A stretch of 64,000 bases of DNA from CAVVEQ01 sp963747315 (GTDB lineage Bacteria > Chloroflexota > Anaerolineae > Anaerolineales > Anaerolineaceae). Below the pieces are notes generated by a model. The model searched no databases. It was not told where the DNA came from and saw only the letters and a program-made list of their open reading frames with translations. Both the position numbers and the translations under genes were made by a program. Each line of letters opens with the position of its first letter. The stretch's first letter is position 1. The stretch lies in the NCBI GenBank assembly GCA_963747315.1, contig CAVVEQ010000013.1, positions 310,001-374,000 of the forward strand, in the 5' to 3' direction. Positions 44,005-52,849 of the stretch are shown here, piece by piece.

Positions 44005-45345
44005 ATGCGGTCCAGACAAACCGGCTTTTTTTCAACCCTTCAGAACTTTTTCTCCAGGCAGCTTCGTTGGTTAACCCCGGGTATCGGGATCAAGAGATGG
44101 ATTATTCTGATCCTGTTCGGAACTACGCTGCTGGCGGTAGGGTTGGCGGTGTTAATACTTGATGTGTACCGTACCGCGCCTTCCACCTGGTGGCTCCCGG
44201 CATTTTCGTTTTTATCACTGCGATTCTTAGACCGCACCCTGCGCGCGCTAGTTTTTGGGGGATTAGGGGTTGCATTCCTCGTCTGGGGTGTCACCGGGTT
44301 GAATCGCTCACTCCTTCGCCCGTTTCTGCCATCGGGAACCGTCGTGGTAGATTCCATTTCCAGTTACCGGAAAAGAGAACGCGGGCCCAGGATCGTGACA
44401 ATAGGTGGGGGGAACGGACTCTCCACACTCTTGCGTGGGATGAAGTCCCAGACGAGCAACCTTACCGCAGTTGTGACCGTGGCGGATGATGGTGGTTCCT
44501 CCGGTGCTATCCGCGAGAATCTGGGTATTCTTCCCCCCGGTGATATCCGCAATTGCCTCGCAGCCCTTTCGGATGACGAAGCCTTGCTCTCCCAAGTTTT
44601 CCAGTATCGTTTTGGAGAAAAACTGGGCTTGAACGGGCATTCACTGGGCAACCTGCTGATAACAGCATTAACCGAGATCACAGGAAGTTTTGAAGAAGCC
44701 GTGGCGGAATCCGGGCGGGTGCTTGCAGTGCGGGGAAAGGTGTTACCCTCCACACTGCACGACGTGCGATTGGTGGCGGATCTGGAGCCTACCGGCAGCC
44801 AGGGGGATACGCGAGTGAGAGGAGAAAGCCGGATACCGAAAGCACGCGGAACGATCCGCAGGATCTGGTTGGAACCGGATAATCCCACGGGCTATCCACC
44901 GGCCATCCAGGCCATCCTAACGGCTGATCTCATTCTCGTCGGTCCTGGTAGCCTCTACACCAGCATTCTCCCGAACCTGCTTGTGCCTGATATAAAAGCT
45001 GCGCTGCTATCCAGTCGTGCGCTTAAGTTTTATATCTGCAATGTAGCCACACAGATCGGTGAGACGGAAAAGTATTCGGCCAAAAAACATATCCAAGTAC
45101 TGGAAGAACACCTTGGTATCAATATATTTGATCTGATGATCATCAACAATCGCTTCGAAGGCAGATTTTCACATGGAGTACAATGGGTGAAATTCGAAAC
45201 CGATCTGGCGGATGATTACCAGGTATATGCCACAGATCTGCTGGATGTGGAACATCCCTGGAGGCACGATCCGGGAAAGCTTACGGCTGCCATCATGGAT
45301 CTGTTCTTGGAAAAGACCGGTCCGCTGGTAAGTAAAGATGTCTAA
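44005..45345 (+). CDS. YvcK/CofD-like protein with N-terminal membrane helices
   Basis: This 446-aa protein from ATG 44005 has two hydrophobic helices (about residues 30-55 and 65-90). A YvcK domain follows: IVTIGGGNGLSTLLRGMK, TVADDGGSSGAIRENLGILPPGDIRNCL, GNLLITAL, and VGPGSLYTSILPNLL. YvcK proteins bind UDP-sugars and steer carbon flow and cell-wall synthesis. The open frame reaches 43912, but a good promoter lies inside that extension and there is no SD at either start, so 44005 is preferred. The membrane part is found in several Chloroflexota and Actinobacteria relatives. It sits before gap-pgk, which fits a link to central carbon control. Confidence 0.88.
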   Translation: MRSRQTGFFSTLQNFFSRQLRWLTPGIGIKRWIILILFGTTLLAVGLAVLILDVYRTAPSTWWLPAFSFLSLRFLDRTLRALVFGGLGVAFLVWGVTGLNRSLLRPFLPSGTVVVDSISSYRKRERGPRIVTIGGGNGLSTLLRGMKSQTSNLTAVVTVADDGGSSGAIRENLGILPPGDIRNCLAALSDDEALLSQVFQYRFGEKLGLNGHSLGNLLITALTEITGSFEEAVAESGRVLAVRGKVLPSTLHDVRLVADLEPTGSQGDTRVRGESRIPKARGTIRRIWLEPDNPTGYPPAIQAILTADLILVGPGSLYTSILPNLLVPDIKAALLSSRALKFYICNVATQIGETEKYSAKKHIQVLEEHLGINIFDLMIINNRFEGRFSHGVQWVKFETDLADDYQVYATDLLDVEHPWRHDPGKLTAAIMDLFLEKTGPLVSKDV

Positions 45346-45373
45346 TCAATTGGCTATCACCATGAACCTCTCA

Positions 45374-45382
45374 TGGTAAAAT
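45374..45382 (+). promoter_or_regulatory. Extended -10 promoter of gap
   Basis: TGGTAAAAT, identical to the box before ppdK at 3424. It lies 26 nt before the ATG, with GGAGG as SD between. Confidence 0.55.
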
Positions 45383-45408
45383 TTCACAAAATCTCGGAGG
45401 TATGAACA

Positions 45409-46464
45409 ATGGGTAAGGTAAAAGTTGGTATCAATGGTTTTGGCCGCATCGGCCGGTTGGTTTTCAAGACGATCACTGAACTCTATCCCAACGAGCTGGA
45501 AGTGGTGGCGGTCAATGATCTTTTCGATGCAAAGCAGAATGCTCACCTGCTGAAATATGATTCCACTTACGGAACCTGGGGCAAGGACGTTTCTGTTGAA
45601 GAAACGGATATCGTGGTGGATGGGAAGAAAGTGAAAGTATTCGCTGAAAAAGACCCTGGCAATCTCAAGTGGGGTGACCTGGGCGTGGATATCGTCGTGG
45701 AATCCACTGGTGTGTTCACTGATGCGATCGGTGACCCTGCCAAGGGAAAAGCCGGCGCGAATGTACACATCCAAAAGGGCGGGGCTAAGAAAGTCATCAT
45801 TTCAGCTCCTGCCAAAAATGAAGACATTACGATTGTGTTGGGTGTGAATGAATCCAAGTACGATCCCGCTACCCACCACGTATTATCGAACGCATCCTGC
45901 ACCACCAATTGTCTGGCGCCGGCTGCCAAGGTGGTACACGACAAATTCAATATTCTCAATGCGGTGATGTGCACCATCCACTCCTATACCAATGACCAGG
46001 TCATCCTCGACCAGGGTCACAAGAAGGAAATGCGCCGCTCCCGCTCCGCGGGCTTGAATATCATCCCCACCACCACCGGTGCTGCGAAAGCGATCGCGCT
46101 GGTAATCCCGGAGCTCAAAGGGAAATTCGATGGCTATTCTCTGCGCGTCCCGACCCCGACCGTCTCGATCGTGGATTTCACCGCGACAGTGGAAAAACCC
46201 ACCACCAAGGAAGAATTGAATGCCGTCTTTGAAGAAGCCGCAAAGGGCAGCCTCAAGGGTATCCTGGGAGTGACTCGCGGAGAATACGGCGACCCGCTGG
46301 TATCAACCGATTTCAAACGCGATCCGCGCTCTTCGATTGTCGACCTGCCCTCTAGCATGGTCATGGGTGGCACATTGATCAAGGTTGTGACCTGGTACGA
46401 CAATGAATGGGGCTATAGCTGCCGGACTGCTGACCTGGCTGCGCTGCTGGCCAAGAAACTCTAA
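45409..46464 (+). CDS. gap: Glyceraldehyde-3-phosphate dehydrogenase, type I
   Basis: This 351-aa glycolytic enzyme has the NAD-binding start VKVGINGFGRIGRLVF. The active Cys164 is in SNASCTTNCLAP, and HSYTNDQ and RSRSAGLNIIPTTTGAA follow. The catalytic-domain end VTWYDNEWGYSCR is intact. GGAGG lies 10 nt upstream of the ATG. It is slightly longer than the 330-340 aa of most bacterial enzymes because of a longer S-loop/N-terminal segment (ITELYPNELEVV). It is followed by pgk after an 87-nt gap that contains a terminator-like hairpin. Confidence 0.97.
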   Translation: MGKVKVGINGFGRIGRLVFKTITELYPNELEVVAVNDLFDAKQNAHLLKYDSTYGTWGKDVSVEETDIVVDGKKVKVFAEKDPGNLKWGDLGVDIVVESTGVFTDAIGDPAKGKAGANVHIQKGGAKKVIISAPAKNEDITIVLGVNESKYDPATHHVLSNASCTTNCLAPAAKVVHDKFNILNAVMCTIHSYTNDQVILDQGHKKEMRRSRSAGLNIIPTTTGAAKAIALVIPELKGKFDGYSLRVPTPTVSIVDFTATVEKPTTKEELNAVFEEAAKGSLKGILGVTRGEYGDPLVSTDFKRDPRSSIVDLPSSMVMGGTLIKVVTWYDNEWGYSCRTADLAALLAKKL

Positions 46465-46497
46465 TTGGGAATTTCGTGATCATGGATGCGCTTTCTG

Positions 46498-46537
46498 GAG
46501 AATGTAAATTCGTTCAGACGGCGCATTCTCTATTTTT
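46498..46537 (+). terminator. Hairpin with T-run between gap and pgk
   Basis: GAGAATG and CATTCTC form a 7-bp stem around 19 nt and are followed by TATTTTT. Its place just before the pgk SD suggests partial termination that tunes the gap:pgk ratio. Confidence 0.45.
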
Positions 46538-46551
46538 GACGGGAGGATAAG

Positions 46552-47727
46552 ATGTTCAATAAGCAAACGATCCGGGATGTAGATTTCAAGGACAAGAAAG
46601 CATTGGTGCGCGTCGATTTTAATGTGCCGATGAAAGAAGGCGCAGTTTCGGATGATACCCGCATCCGTGCGGCAATCCCGACCATCCAGTACCTGCTGGA
46701 TAACGGCGCAGCGGTGATCCTCTGCTCGCACCTGGGACGCCCCAAGGGCGGTCCGGATATGGCTTTTACCCTGCGGCCGGTAGCTGCCTATCTCGGCAAG
46801 CTGATGGGCAAGGATGTAAAATTCGCCGAAGATTGTGTCGGGACTGCTGCGGAAAAAGCTGCCAAAGAACTAAAATTCGGAGAAATCCTGGTACTGGAAA
46901 ACACCCGCTTCCACCCGGAAGAGGAAAAGAACGATTTGGAGCTGGCCAAGCAGATGGCTTCCCTGGCGGATGTTTACGTGAACGATGCCTTTGGAACAGC
47001 CCACCGGGCGCATTCCTCCACCGAAGGCGTGGCGCGCTATTTGCCGGGAGTCGCGGGTTTCTTAATGGAAAAAGAGATCAAATATCTCGGTGAAGCCGTG
47101 ACCAATCCCAAGCGGCCATTCGTGGCAATCCTGGGCGGCGCCAAGATCTCCGATAAAATTGGCGTGATCAAAAATCTGCTCAGCAAGGCGGATGTGATCC
47201 TGATCGGCGGCGGAATGGCCAACACCTTTTTCAAAGCGCAGGGATACCCGGTGGCGGATTCCCTGGTGGAAGAGGAAGCCCTCGAAACTGCGAGGGAACT
47301 CCTAAAAACCGGCAGTAGTAAGCTGCGCCTGCCTGTGGATGTGGCTATCGGCGACAAGTTCGACGCGGAAGCCCAGAAAAAGGTCATCCAGGCGGGTCCC
47401 GTTCCGGAAGGCTGGCGTATTTTAGATATCGGACCCGATACCGTGGAAGCCTATGGCAAAGTGATTAAAACGGCAGGCACTGTTGTTTGGAATGGCCCAA
47501 TGGGTGTTTTTGAATTCCCGAAATTTGCCGAAGGTACCTTCGCCATCGCCAGGGAAATCGCCTCGAGCGGCGCTGTGAGCGTGATTGGCGGCGGTGAATC
47601 CGTATCCGCTGTGCAGAAATCCGGTGTAGCGGATAAGATCACCCACATCTCCACTGGTGGTGGAGCCTCGCTGGAAATGCTGGAAGGATTGGAACTTCCC
47701 GGACTGGCAGCGTTGCAGGATAAGTAA
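46552..47727 (+). CDS. pgk: Phosphoglycerate kinase
   Basis: This 391-aa two-domain enzyme transfers phosphate from 1,3-bisphosphoglycerate to ADP. The N-terminal substrate site includes RVDFNVPMK, SHLGRPKGG and NDAFGTAHRAHSS. The hinge and ATP site are GGAKISDKIGVI, GGGMANTFFKAQG and VWNGPMGVFEF, and the C-terminal GGGESVSAV and STGGGASLEMLEG loops are intact. GGGAGG precedes the ATG. Codon choice is regular and biased towards C/G-ending codons, as for gap and ppdK, in line with high expression. Confidence 0.97.
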   Translation: MFNKQTIRDVDFKDKKALVRVDFNVPMKEGAVSDDTRIRAAIPTIQYLLDNGAAVILCSHLGRPKGGPDMAFTLRPVAAYLGKLMGKDVKFAEDCVGTAAEKAAKELKFGEILVLENTRFHPEEEKNDLELAKQMASLADVYVNDAFGTAHRAHSSTEGVARYLPGVAGFLMEKEIKYLGEAVTNPKRPFVAILGGAKISDKIGVIKNLLSKADVILIGGGMANTFFKAQGYPVADSLVEEEALETARELLKTGSSKLRLPVDVAIGDKFDAEAQKKVIQAGPVPEGWRILDIGPDTVEAYGKVIKTAGTVVWNGPMGVFEFPKFAEGTFAIAREIASSGAVSVIGGGESVSAVQKSGVADKITHISTGGGASLEMLEGLELPGLAALQDK

Positions 47728-47749
47728 GTATAAGCTTTACGTTTTATAA

Positions 47750-47779
47750 GACCCCGCAGAAAGATGTGGGGTCATTTTC
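47750..47779 (+). terminator. Terminator of pgk
   Basis: GACCCC..GGGGTC with an inner GC/GT closing pair, then ATTTTCTTT. It starts 23 nt after the pgk stop. Confidence 0.65.
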
Positions 47780-47796
47780 TTTATTGTTCTTGAAGG

Positions 47797-47885
47797 GCAG
47801 AATCACGCCTGTTGGCTTTTTGATCATGACTAAGAAGACACGGCATGCTGTGTCTTGCCTCCAACAAACCACGAGAAAATTCTGC
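47797..47885 (+). ncRNA. Nested hairpin element between pgk and rpsT
   Basis: Three stems nest inside one another: GCAGAAT (47797-47803) with ATTCTGC (47879-47885), TGTTGG (47810-47815) with CCAACA (47861-47866), and AAGACAC (47835-47841) with GTGTCTT (47850-47856). All are perfect over 6-7 bp. The element lies after the pgk terminator and before the rpsT promoter, so it is not simply a gene leader. No promoter of its own is obvious. It may be a small RNA, a folded 3' tail of read-through pgk mRNA, or a small mobile palindrome. I do not recognise an RNA family. Confidence 0.35.
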
Positions 47886-47917
47886 GAACGCTTTTGCATC
47901 GTACCCTGAAATGACCC

Positions 47918-47946
47918 TAGACATTTTTGGTTCCTTCAAGTAAAAT
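47918..47946 (+). promoter_or_regulatory. Promoter of rpsT
   Basis: TAGACA (47918-47923), a 17-nt spacer and TAAAAT (47941-47946). The leader would be about 35 nt long and holds a strong SD. Confidence 0.65.
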
Positions 47947-47987
47947 TCCTCCTCGTTGTTTCAGCAAGATTATCTGGAGGAGTTACT

Positions 47988-48254
47988 TTGGCAAATATTC
48001 GTTCACAGATCAAACGCAACCGGCAGAATGAAAAACGCCGCGTCCATAACCGTGTGTACCGCGGAAGTTCCCGGACCCTGGTAGCGAAAGCAAATACCGC
48101 CATCATTAAAGGCGATAAAGACGTCGCTCAAGAAGCAACCCTGACCGCCATACGCTTCCTTGACCGAGCCGCGCAGAAGGGTGTTATCCACAAGAACAAT
48201 GCTGCCAGGCGCAAAAGCCGATTGATGAAGCGCCTTGCCAAAGTGGCAAAATAA
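47988..48254 (+). CDS. rpsT: 30S ribosomal protein S20
   Basis: This 88-aa basic protein binds 16S rRNA early in 30S assembly. It has the family start MANIRSQIKRNRQNEKRRVHNR and the end KGVIHKNNAARRKSRLMKRLAK. The start codon is TTG, fixed by a strong TGGAGGAG SD at 47975-47982 and by the conserved second residue Ala. The E. coli rpsT gene also uses a weak start codon (UUG) for autoregulation. Monocistronic: own promoter at 47918 and terminator at 48299. Confidence 0.95.
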   Translation: MANIRSQIKRNRQNEKRRVHNRVYRGSSRTLVAKANTAIIKGDKDVAQEATLTAIRFLDRAAQKGVIHKNNAARRKSRLMKRLAKVAK

Positions 48255-48298
48255 TTCAGCACGCTCCCTCAGCGAGGGGTCCATTAATCCAATCCAGA

Positions 48299-48329
48299 AG
48301 CGGGAGTTTATTTCTCCCGCTTTCATTTT
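48299..48329 (+). terminator. Terminator of rpsT
   Basis: AGCGGGAG and CTCCCGCT form a perfect 8-bp stem around a 7-nt loop, followed by TTCATTTT. Confidence 0.8.
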
Positions 48330-48387
48330 CTAGTAGAATGAGAATCACATAAAAGCTTCCATGAAAGAATAGGACCGGATAGGGATC

Positions 48388-50154
48388 ATGTTTGAGAAAG
48401 AACAATCACAGTTGGAGCAAGTCATCCGGATTTTTTGCGCAACACGCGAATTGCCTGAACCTGAATTCAATTGGAAGCCCATTCCATTTGCTGGTCATTG
48501 GGGCATTTCTATCTCTTTGTTCCAGACTGCGTCAGCCCAAAAAAGCGGTTCCGACTCCCGAAGTGTGGCCGAGCGCGCACAGGAAATAGCCGTGGCGATA
48601 TCTAACGGTATCGCTCTCCCAACCGGGTTTGAGCGCATTGAAGCTGTGCACGGTTACTTGAATGTTTATTATTCCACAATCGATTTCACAACAAGGGTAC
48701 TGGATACCGTTCTCTCTGAAAAAGATACCTTTGGGAGAAACCCCAGGCGCAACGAGCAGGTGATGGTGGAATTCTCGCAGCCGAATACGCACAAGGCTTT
48801 TCATGTCGGCCACCTGCGCAGCGCCATTTTGGGGGATGTGATCAGCAGGCTGCTCGACGCGGCGGGATACGACGTAGTGCGTGCGAATTACCCCGGCGAC
48901 ATCGGCTTGCACGTGATGAAATGGCTCTGGAATTATAAAAATTATCACCAGGGCGAAAAACCTGCGGTGGAGATTACCCGTTGGATGGGGGATCTTTACA
49001 AGGAAGCAGTGGATCGGCTGGAAAAAGAACCCGAGCTGGAAACGCAGGTGCGTGAGCTCTACGCCCGCTGGGACCGGAGGGATGAAGAAGTCGTTGCCCT
49101 TTGGAAAGAAACCCGTGAATGGTCGCTGGAGGGTTTCCGCCAGATCTATGGGATGCTAGATATCTCCTTCGATATCTATTATTTCCCCAGCGAGGTAGAA
49201 AAAGCTGGCCAGTCTATTGTTGATTTTCTGATCACGAAAGGGATCGCGAAGGATGAAAGATCCCAGGGTGGAGCGGTAATCGTAAAACTCGATGAGCTCC
49301 TGGGAAACACCAACGATAAATACCGAGTATTCGTCATCCTGCGCTCGGATAGCACCGCTCTCTACGCCACAGAAGACCTGGCGCTGGCTGAAAAGAAATT
49401 TAGTGATTACCCGGATTTGAAAAGGTCTTTGTACGTGGTGGATGTACGTCAATCCCTGCACTTTACCCAGCTATTCAAGACGCTGGAATTGGCAGGATAC
49501 CCCTGGGCCAGTCAGTGCCAGCATATACCATATGAATTGGTAAGCCTGCCTGGCAATGTTGTGATGGCATCACGGGAGGGGACTGTTGTGCTGCTCGAAG
49601 ACCTCATCAAAGAGGCAACTTCCAGGGCGCGCGCGGTGGTGGAGGCGAAGAACGCTTCCCTGCCTGAAGAGCAAAAGCAGGAAATCTCGCGCGCGGTAGC
49701 GATTGGTGCGGTCAAATACACCATGCTCTCCCGCGAAAATACAAAGGTGGTAACATTCGACTGGGAAGCGGCTCTGGACTTCAATGGGCAAGCCGCACCC
49801 TACATCCAGAACGCGCATGTACGAGCTTGCAGCATTTTACGGAACGTTGAATCCTTCCCGGAAAAAATTCAACCGGGTGATTTGGACCTCACGGACGCCG
49901 AGGTGGATTTAATAAACAACATATCCAGGTTCTCTGCAATTGTTAATCTTGCGGCGGTTCAATTCAAACCGTTGGACATCACCAACTATGCCTACGACCT
50001 TGCTAAAAGTTTTCACAATTTTTATACCCATTGCCGCGTTTTACAGGCGGAGGAGCCGAGTCGGAGCTTGCGCATCCGGCTTGTGGAAGCGGCTCGCCAG
50101 ACCATGGCCAATTCTCTGGGTTTGATGGGCATCACAGCCCCAGAAGCGATGTGA
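48388..50154 (+). CDS. argS: Arginyl-tRNA synthetase
   Basis: This 588-aa class I synthetase charges tRNA-Arg. The N-terminal additional domain (1-110) is followed by the HIGH-type motif in FSQPNTHKAFHVGHLRSAILGDVISR. The central catalytic segment is LDELLGNTNDKYRVFVILRSDSTALYATEDLALA. The KMSKS-equivalent stretch GNVVMASREGTVVLLEDL has no KMSK, as usual for ArgRS. The DALR anticodon-binding domain (YIQNAHVRACSILR and on) completes it. The ATG has a TAGGGATC-like weak SD. The gene is intact. Confidence 0.95.
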   Translation: MFEKEQSQLEQVIRIFCATRELPEPEFNWKPIPFAGHWGISISLFQTASAQKSGSDSRSVAERAQEIAVAISNGIALPTGFERIEAVHGYLNVYYSTIDFTTRVLDTVLSEKDTFGRNPRRNEQVMVEFSQPNTHKAFHVGHLRSAILGDVISRLLDAAGYDVVRANYPGDIGLHVMKWLWNYKNYHQGEKPAVEITRWMGDLYKEAVDRLEKEPELETQVRELYARWDRRDEEVVALWKETREWSLEGFRQIYGMLDISFDIYYFPSEVEKAGQSIVDFLITKGIAKDERSQGGAVIVKLDELLGNTNDKYRVFVILRSDSTALYATEDLALAEKKFSDYPDLKRSLYVVDVRQSLHFTQLFKTLELAGYPWASQCQHIPYELVSLPGNVVMASREGTVVLLEDLIKEATSRARAVVEAKNASLPEEQKQEISRAVAIGAVKYTMLSRENTKVVTFDWEAALDFNGQAAPYIQNAHVRACSILRNVESFPEKIQPGDLDLTDAEVDLINNISRFSAIVNLAAVQFKPLDITNYAYDLAKSFHNFYTHCRVLQAEEPSRSLRIRLVEAARQTMANSLGLMGITAPEAM

Positions 50155-50186
50155 AAAATCAAATCTTTTAAGGAGTGATGGAACAC

Positions 50187-51506
50187 ATGAGCCCGATCCG
50201 AACATTAATCATGGGAGCAGCAGGACGAGATTTCCACAATTTCAATACCTTTTTCCGGGACAATCCCGGATATGAAGTTGTGGCATTCACCGCCACGCAG
50301 ATCCCCAACATCGAAGGCCGGAAATACCCGGCAGAGCTTGCAGGTAAGCATTATCCCAAGGGGATCAATATTTACCCCGAACAGGAATTGGATATGCTTA
50401 TCAAAGACCTCAAAGTGGATGAAGTCGTATTCGCGTATAGCGATGTTTCCCACGAATACATCATGCACAAGGCTTCCCAGGTGATGGCTGCGGGAGCTGA
50501 CTTTAAACTGATGGGACCACGTTATACCCAGATCAAATCCACCAAACCGGTGGTTTCGGTATGCGCTGTGCGCACAGGTTCAGGCAAGAGCCAGACCACC
50601 CGGCGGGTTTCCCTCATCCTGCGGGATATGGGTTACAAAGTTGCAGCAATCCGGCACCCCATGCCCTATGGTGACCTGGTCAAACAGAAAGTTCAACGTT
50701 TTGCCACATACGCGGACCTGGATAAACATGAATGCACCATCGAGGAACGCGAAGAATACGAACCTCATCTGGATAACGGCGTGATCGTTTACGCAGGCGT
50801 GGATTACGAAGCGATTCTCCGCCAGGCTGAAAGCGAGGTGGATTTCATCCTTTGGGACGGCGGGAATAACGATTTTTCATTCTACATTCCCGACCTGGCG
50901 ATCGTGGTTGTCGATCCGCACCGGCCAGGGCATGAGACGAAATATCACCCCGGTGAAACAAATGTGCGTATGGCGGATGTATTCGTAATCAACAAGGTCG
51001 ATACCGCTGCTCCGGAAAACGTGATCGCGGTCCGCGAAAGCATCAGCAAACTTAACCCGCGCGCAGTTATCATCGAGGGAGCTTCGCCCTTATTCGTCGA
51101 TAATCCTGAGGAGATCCGTGGAAAGCGTGTTCTGGTCATCGAAGATGGTCCAACACTCACTCACGGAGAGATGGCTTACGGAGCTGGATGGGTGGCTGCC
51201 CGCAGGTTCGGCGCCGCCGAGATCGTTGACCCGCGGCCATTTGCTGTTGGCTCCATTGATGCGACTTACAAGAAATATCCGGCTACCGGGGCGATCCTGC
51301 CGGCGATGGGCTATGGTGACGACATGGTGAAAGACCTGGAGAAAACCATCAATTCTGCGAAAGTCGATATGGTTATCTCCGCAACACCCATTGATCTGAC
51401 CCGCATCATCAAGGTCAACAAGCCGATGCAGCGAGTGCGCTATGAGCTGCAGGAGATCGGAAAACCAACCCTGCAGGATATCCTGGGCGAGAAATTCAAG
51501 AAATAA
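50187..51506 (+). CDS. Cyclic 2,3-diphosphoglycerate synthetase-like / GTPase-fold protein
   Basis: This 439-aa protein begins with a Rossmann-like segment (RTLIMGAAGRDFHNFNTFFRDNPGYEVVAFTATQIPNIEGR). A P-loop domain follows (VCAVRTGSGKSQTTRRVSLILRDMGYKVAAIRHPMPYGDL), with VDFILWDGGNNDFSFY as Walker B and a C-terminal part ending INKVDTAAPENVIAV...TPIDLTRIIKVNKPMQRVRYEL. The family includes archaeal cyclic 2,3-diphosphoglycerate synthetase and many bacterial proteins called simply GTPase. NKVD looks like the G4 motif of GTPases. GTG 50175, ATG 50178 and ATG 50187 compete; AAGGAG at 50170 fits 50187 best. The function in bacteria is not clear. Confidence 0.78.
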   Translation: MSPIRTLIMGAAGRDFHNFNTFFRDNPGYEVVAFTATQIPNIEGRKYPAELAGKHYPKGINIYPEQELDMLIKDLKVDEVVFAYSDVSHEYIMHKASQVMAAGADFKLMGPRYTQIKSTKPVVSVCAVRTGSGKSQTTRRVSLILRDMGYKVAAIRHPMPYGDLVKQKVQRFATYADLDKHECTIEEREEYEPHLDNGVIVYAGVDYEAILRQAESEVDFILWDGGNNDFSFYIPDLAIVVVDPHRPGHETKYHPGETNVRMADVFVINKVDTAAPENVIAVRESISKLNPRAVIIEGASPLFVDNPEEIRGKRVLVIEDGPTLTHGEMAYGAGWVAARRFGAAEIVDPRPFAVGSIDATYKKYPATGAILPAMGYGDDMVKDLEKTINSAKVDMVISATPIDLTRIIKVNKPMQRVRYELQEIGKPTLQDILGEKFKK

Positions 51507-51516
51507 AGCACACGAA

Positions 51517-51552
51517 AAGGGTCTGCCTGATGCCTTATTCTGGCAGACCCTT
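51517..51552. terminator. Long perfect hairpin after the cDPGS-like gene
   Basis: AAGGGTCTGCC and GGCAGACCCTT pair over 11 bp around 14 nt. There is no T-run on the plus strand, so it may act with Rho or shield the mRNA 3' end. It lies 21 nt before the obg start. Confidence 0.5.
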
Positions 51553-51572
51553 GAAAGAATACTGGCGATCTC

Positions 51573-52833
51573 ATGTTAATTGATGAAGCCGAAATATATG
51601 TAAAATCTGGAAAAGGGGGAGATGGTTCGGTCCACTTCCACCGGGAAAAATACATGCCGCGTGGAGGCCCAGATGGAGGTGATGGCGGCAGGGGGGGAGA
51701 TGTTATCTTTCGGGTCTCGAAGCACATTAACACCCTGGCAGCATTCCGGCACCGGTCCAAGTATATTGCTAACGATGGAGGCAGGGGGGGACCCAACAAT
51801 ATGAGCGGGAAATCCGCAGAAAAACTCATTGTGTTGGTTCCTGCTGGCACGATAATAATGGATACGACATCAGGCAACCTGGTCGCTGATCTTACTGAGG
51901 ACGGACAGGAAATGACTGTTTGTAAAGGAGGACGTGGCGGCCGCGGCAATCAGCATTTTGCCACTTCGCGCAACCAGGCTCCACGCACCGGTGAGAAAGG
52001 GGAGCCGGGGGAGGACCTCTCTCTGAAATTGGAATTGAAACTAATCGCAGACGTGGGTATTATTGGCGTCCCGAATGCTGGGAAATCCAGTCTGCTTGCT
52101 GCGGTAACGAACGCGAAACCAAAGATAGGTGATTATCCCTTTACAACACTGGAGCCAAACCTTGGTGTAGCAGAACTTGATGACGAGACCTCCCTGATCC
52201 TAGCGGATATCCCTGGGCTGATCGAAGGTGCCCACCAGGGAGCCGGTTTGGGGGACGCCTTTTTGAAGCATATTCAGCGAACCAGGGTGCTTATCCATCT
52301 GCTGGATGGATTATCGGTGGACCCGCTGGCGGATTTCACACAGATAAATAGCGAAATGGCGCTCTTTGACCCGAATCTATCCAGGAAACCCCAACTGGTT
52401 GTCGTCAATAAGATCGATCTCCCGGAAGTTCAGGATCGTTGGAAGATGGTTTCCAAAGAATTAAAAGAAACGGGGTTATTCTCCCGTAGCCATCTCCGCT
52501 TTGGATCGAAAAGAACTGATGCCTATGTTGTGGAAGGTTGTTGAGCTTCTTCGAAATGCCCCCTTGTTGCCAGCCGTTGAGGAAATCCCTGTATATAAAC
52601 CTGGTAAAGATGAGAAGGCTTTCGAGATCCAGAAAATTCAGGAAGGATACCGGGTTTTCGGTGCAGCCATAGAACGCGCGGCTGAAATGACCTACTGGGA
52701 GCACGATGGCTCCGTCCGGAGATTTCAAAAACTGATGGAACGCTTGGGTGTGGATCAAGCCTTGCGAAGGGCGGGAATTCAGGAAGGGGATACTGTTTTC
52801 ATTCGGGATTTTGAATTGGAATGGACCGACTGA
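51573..52833 (+). CDS. obg: GTPase Obg/CgtA (one frameshift)
   Basis: This conserved, usually essential GTPase acts in 50S ribosome assembly. Its glycine-rich Obg fold is at 1-158 (EIYVKSGKGGDGSVHFHREKYMPRGGPDGGDGGRGG). The G domain has G1 GVPNAGKSS, G3 DIPGLIEGA and G4 NKID. The first frame runs off into nonsense at about 52485. Dropping one C from CCC at 52483-52485 restores VAISALDRKELMPMLWKVVELL (G5 region SAL). An OCT-like C-terminal domain to 52833 (FRVFGAAIERAAEM..RFQKLMERLGVDQALRRAGIQEGDTVFI) follows, for 419 aa in all. The broken state is almost surely a sequence error. Confidence 0.93.
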
Positions 52834-52849
52834 GAGAGGCGACAGGAAA

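Noticed and set aside
52501..52833. A separate 110-aa gene after obg
   Set aside because: It is the C-terminal domain of Obg itself, separated by one extra C at 52483-52485.
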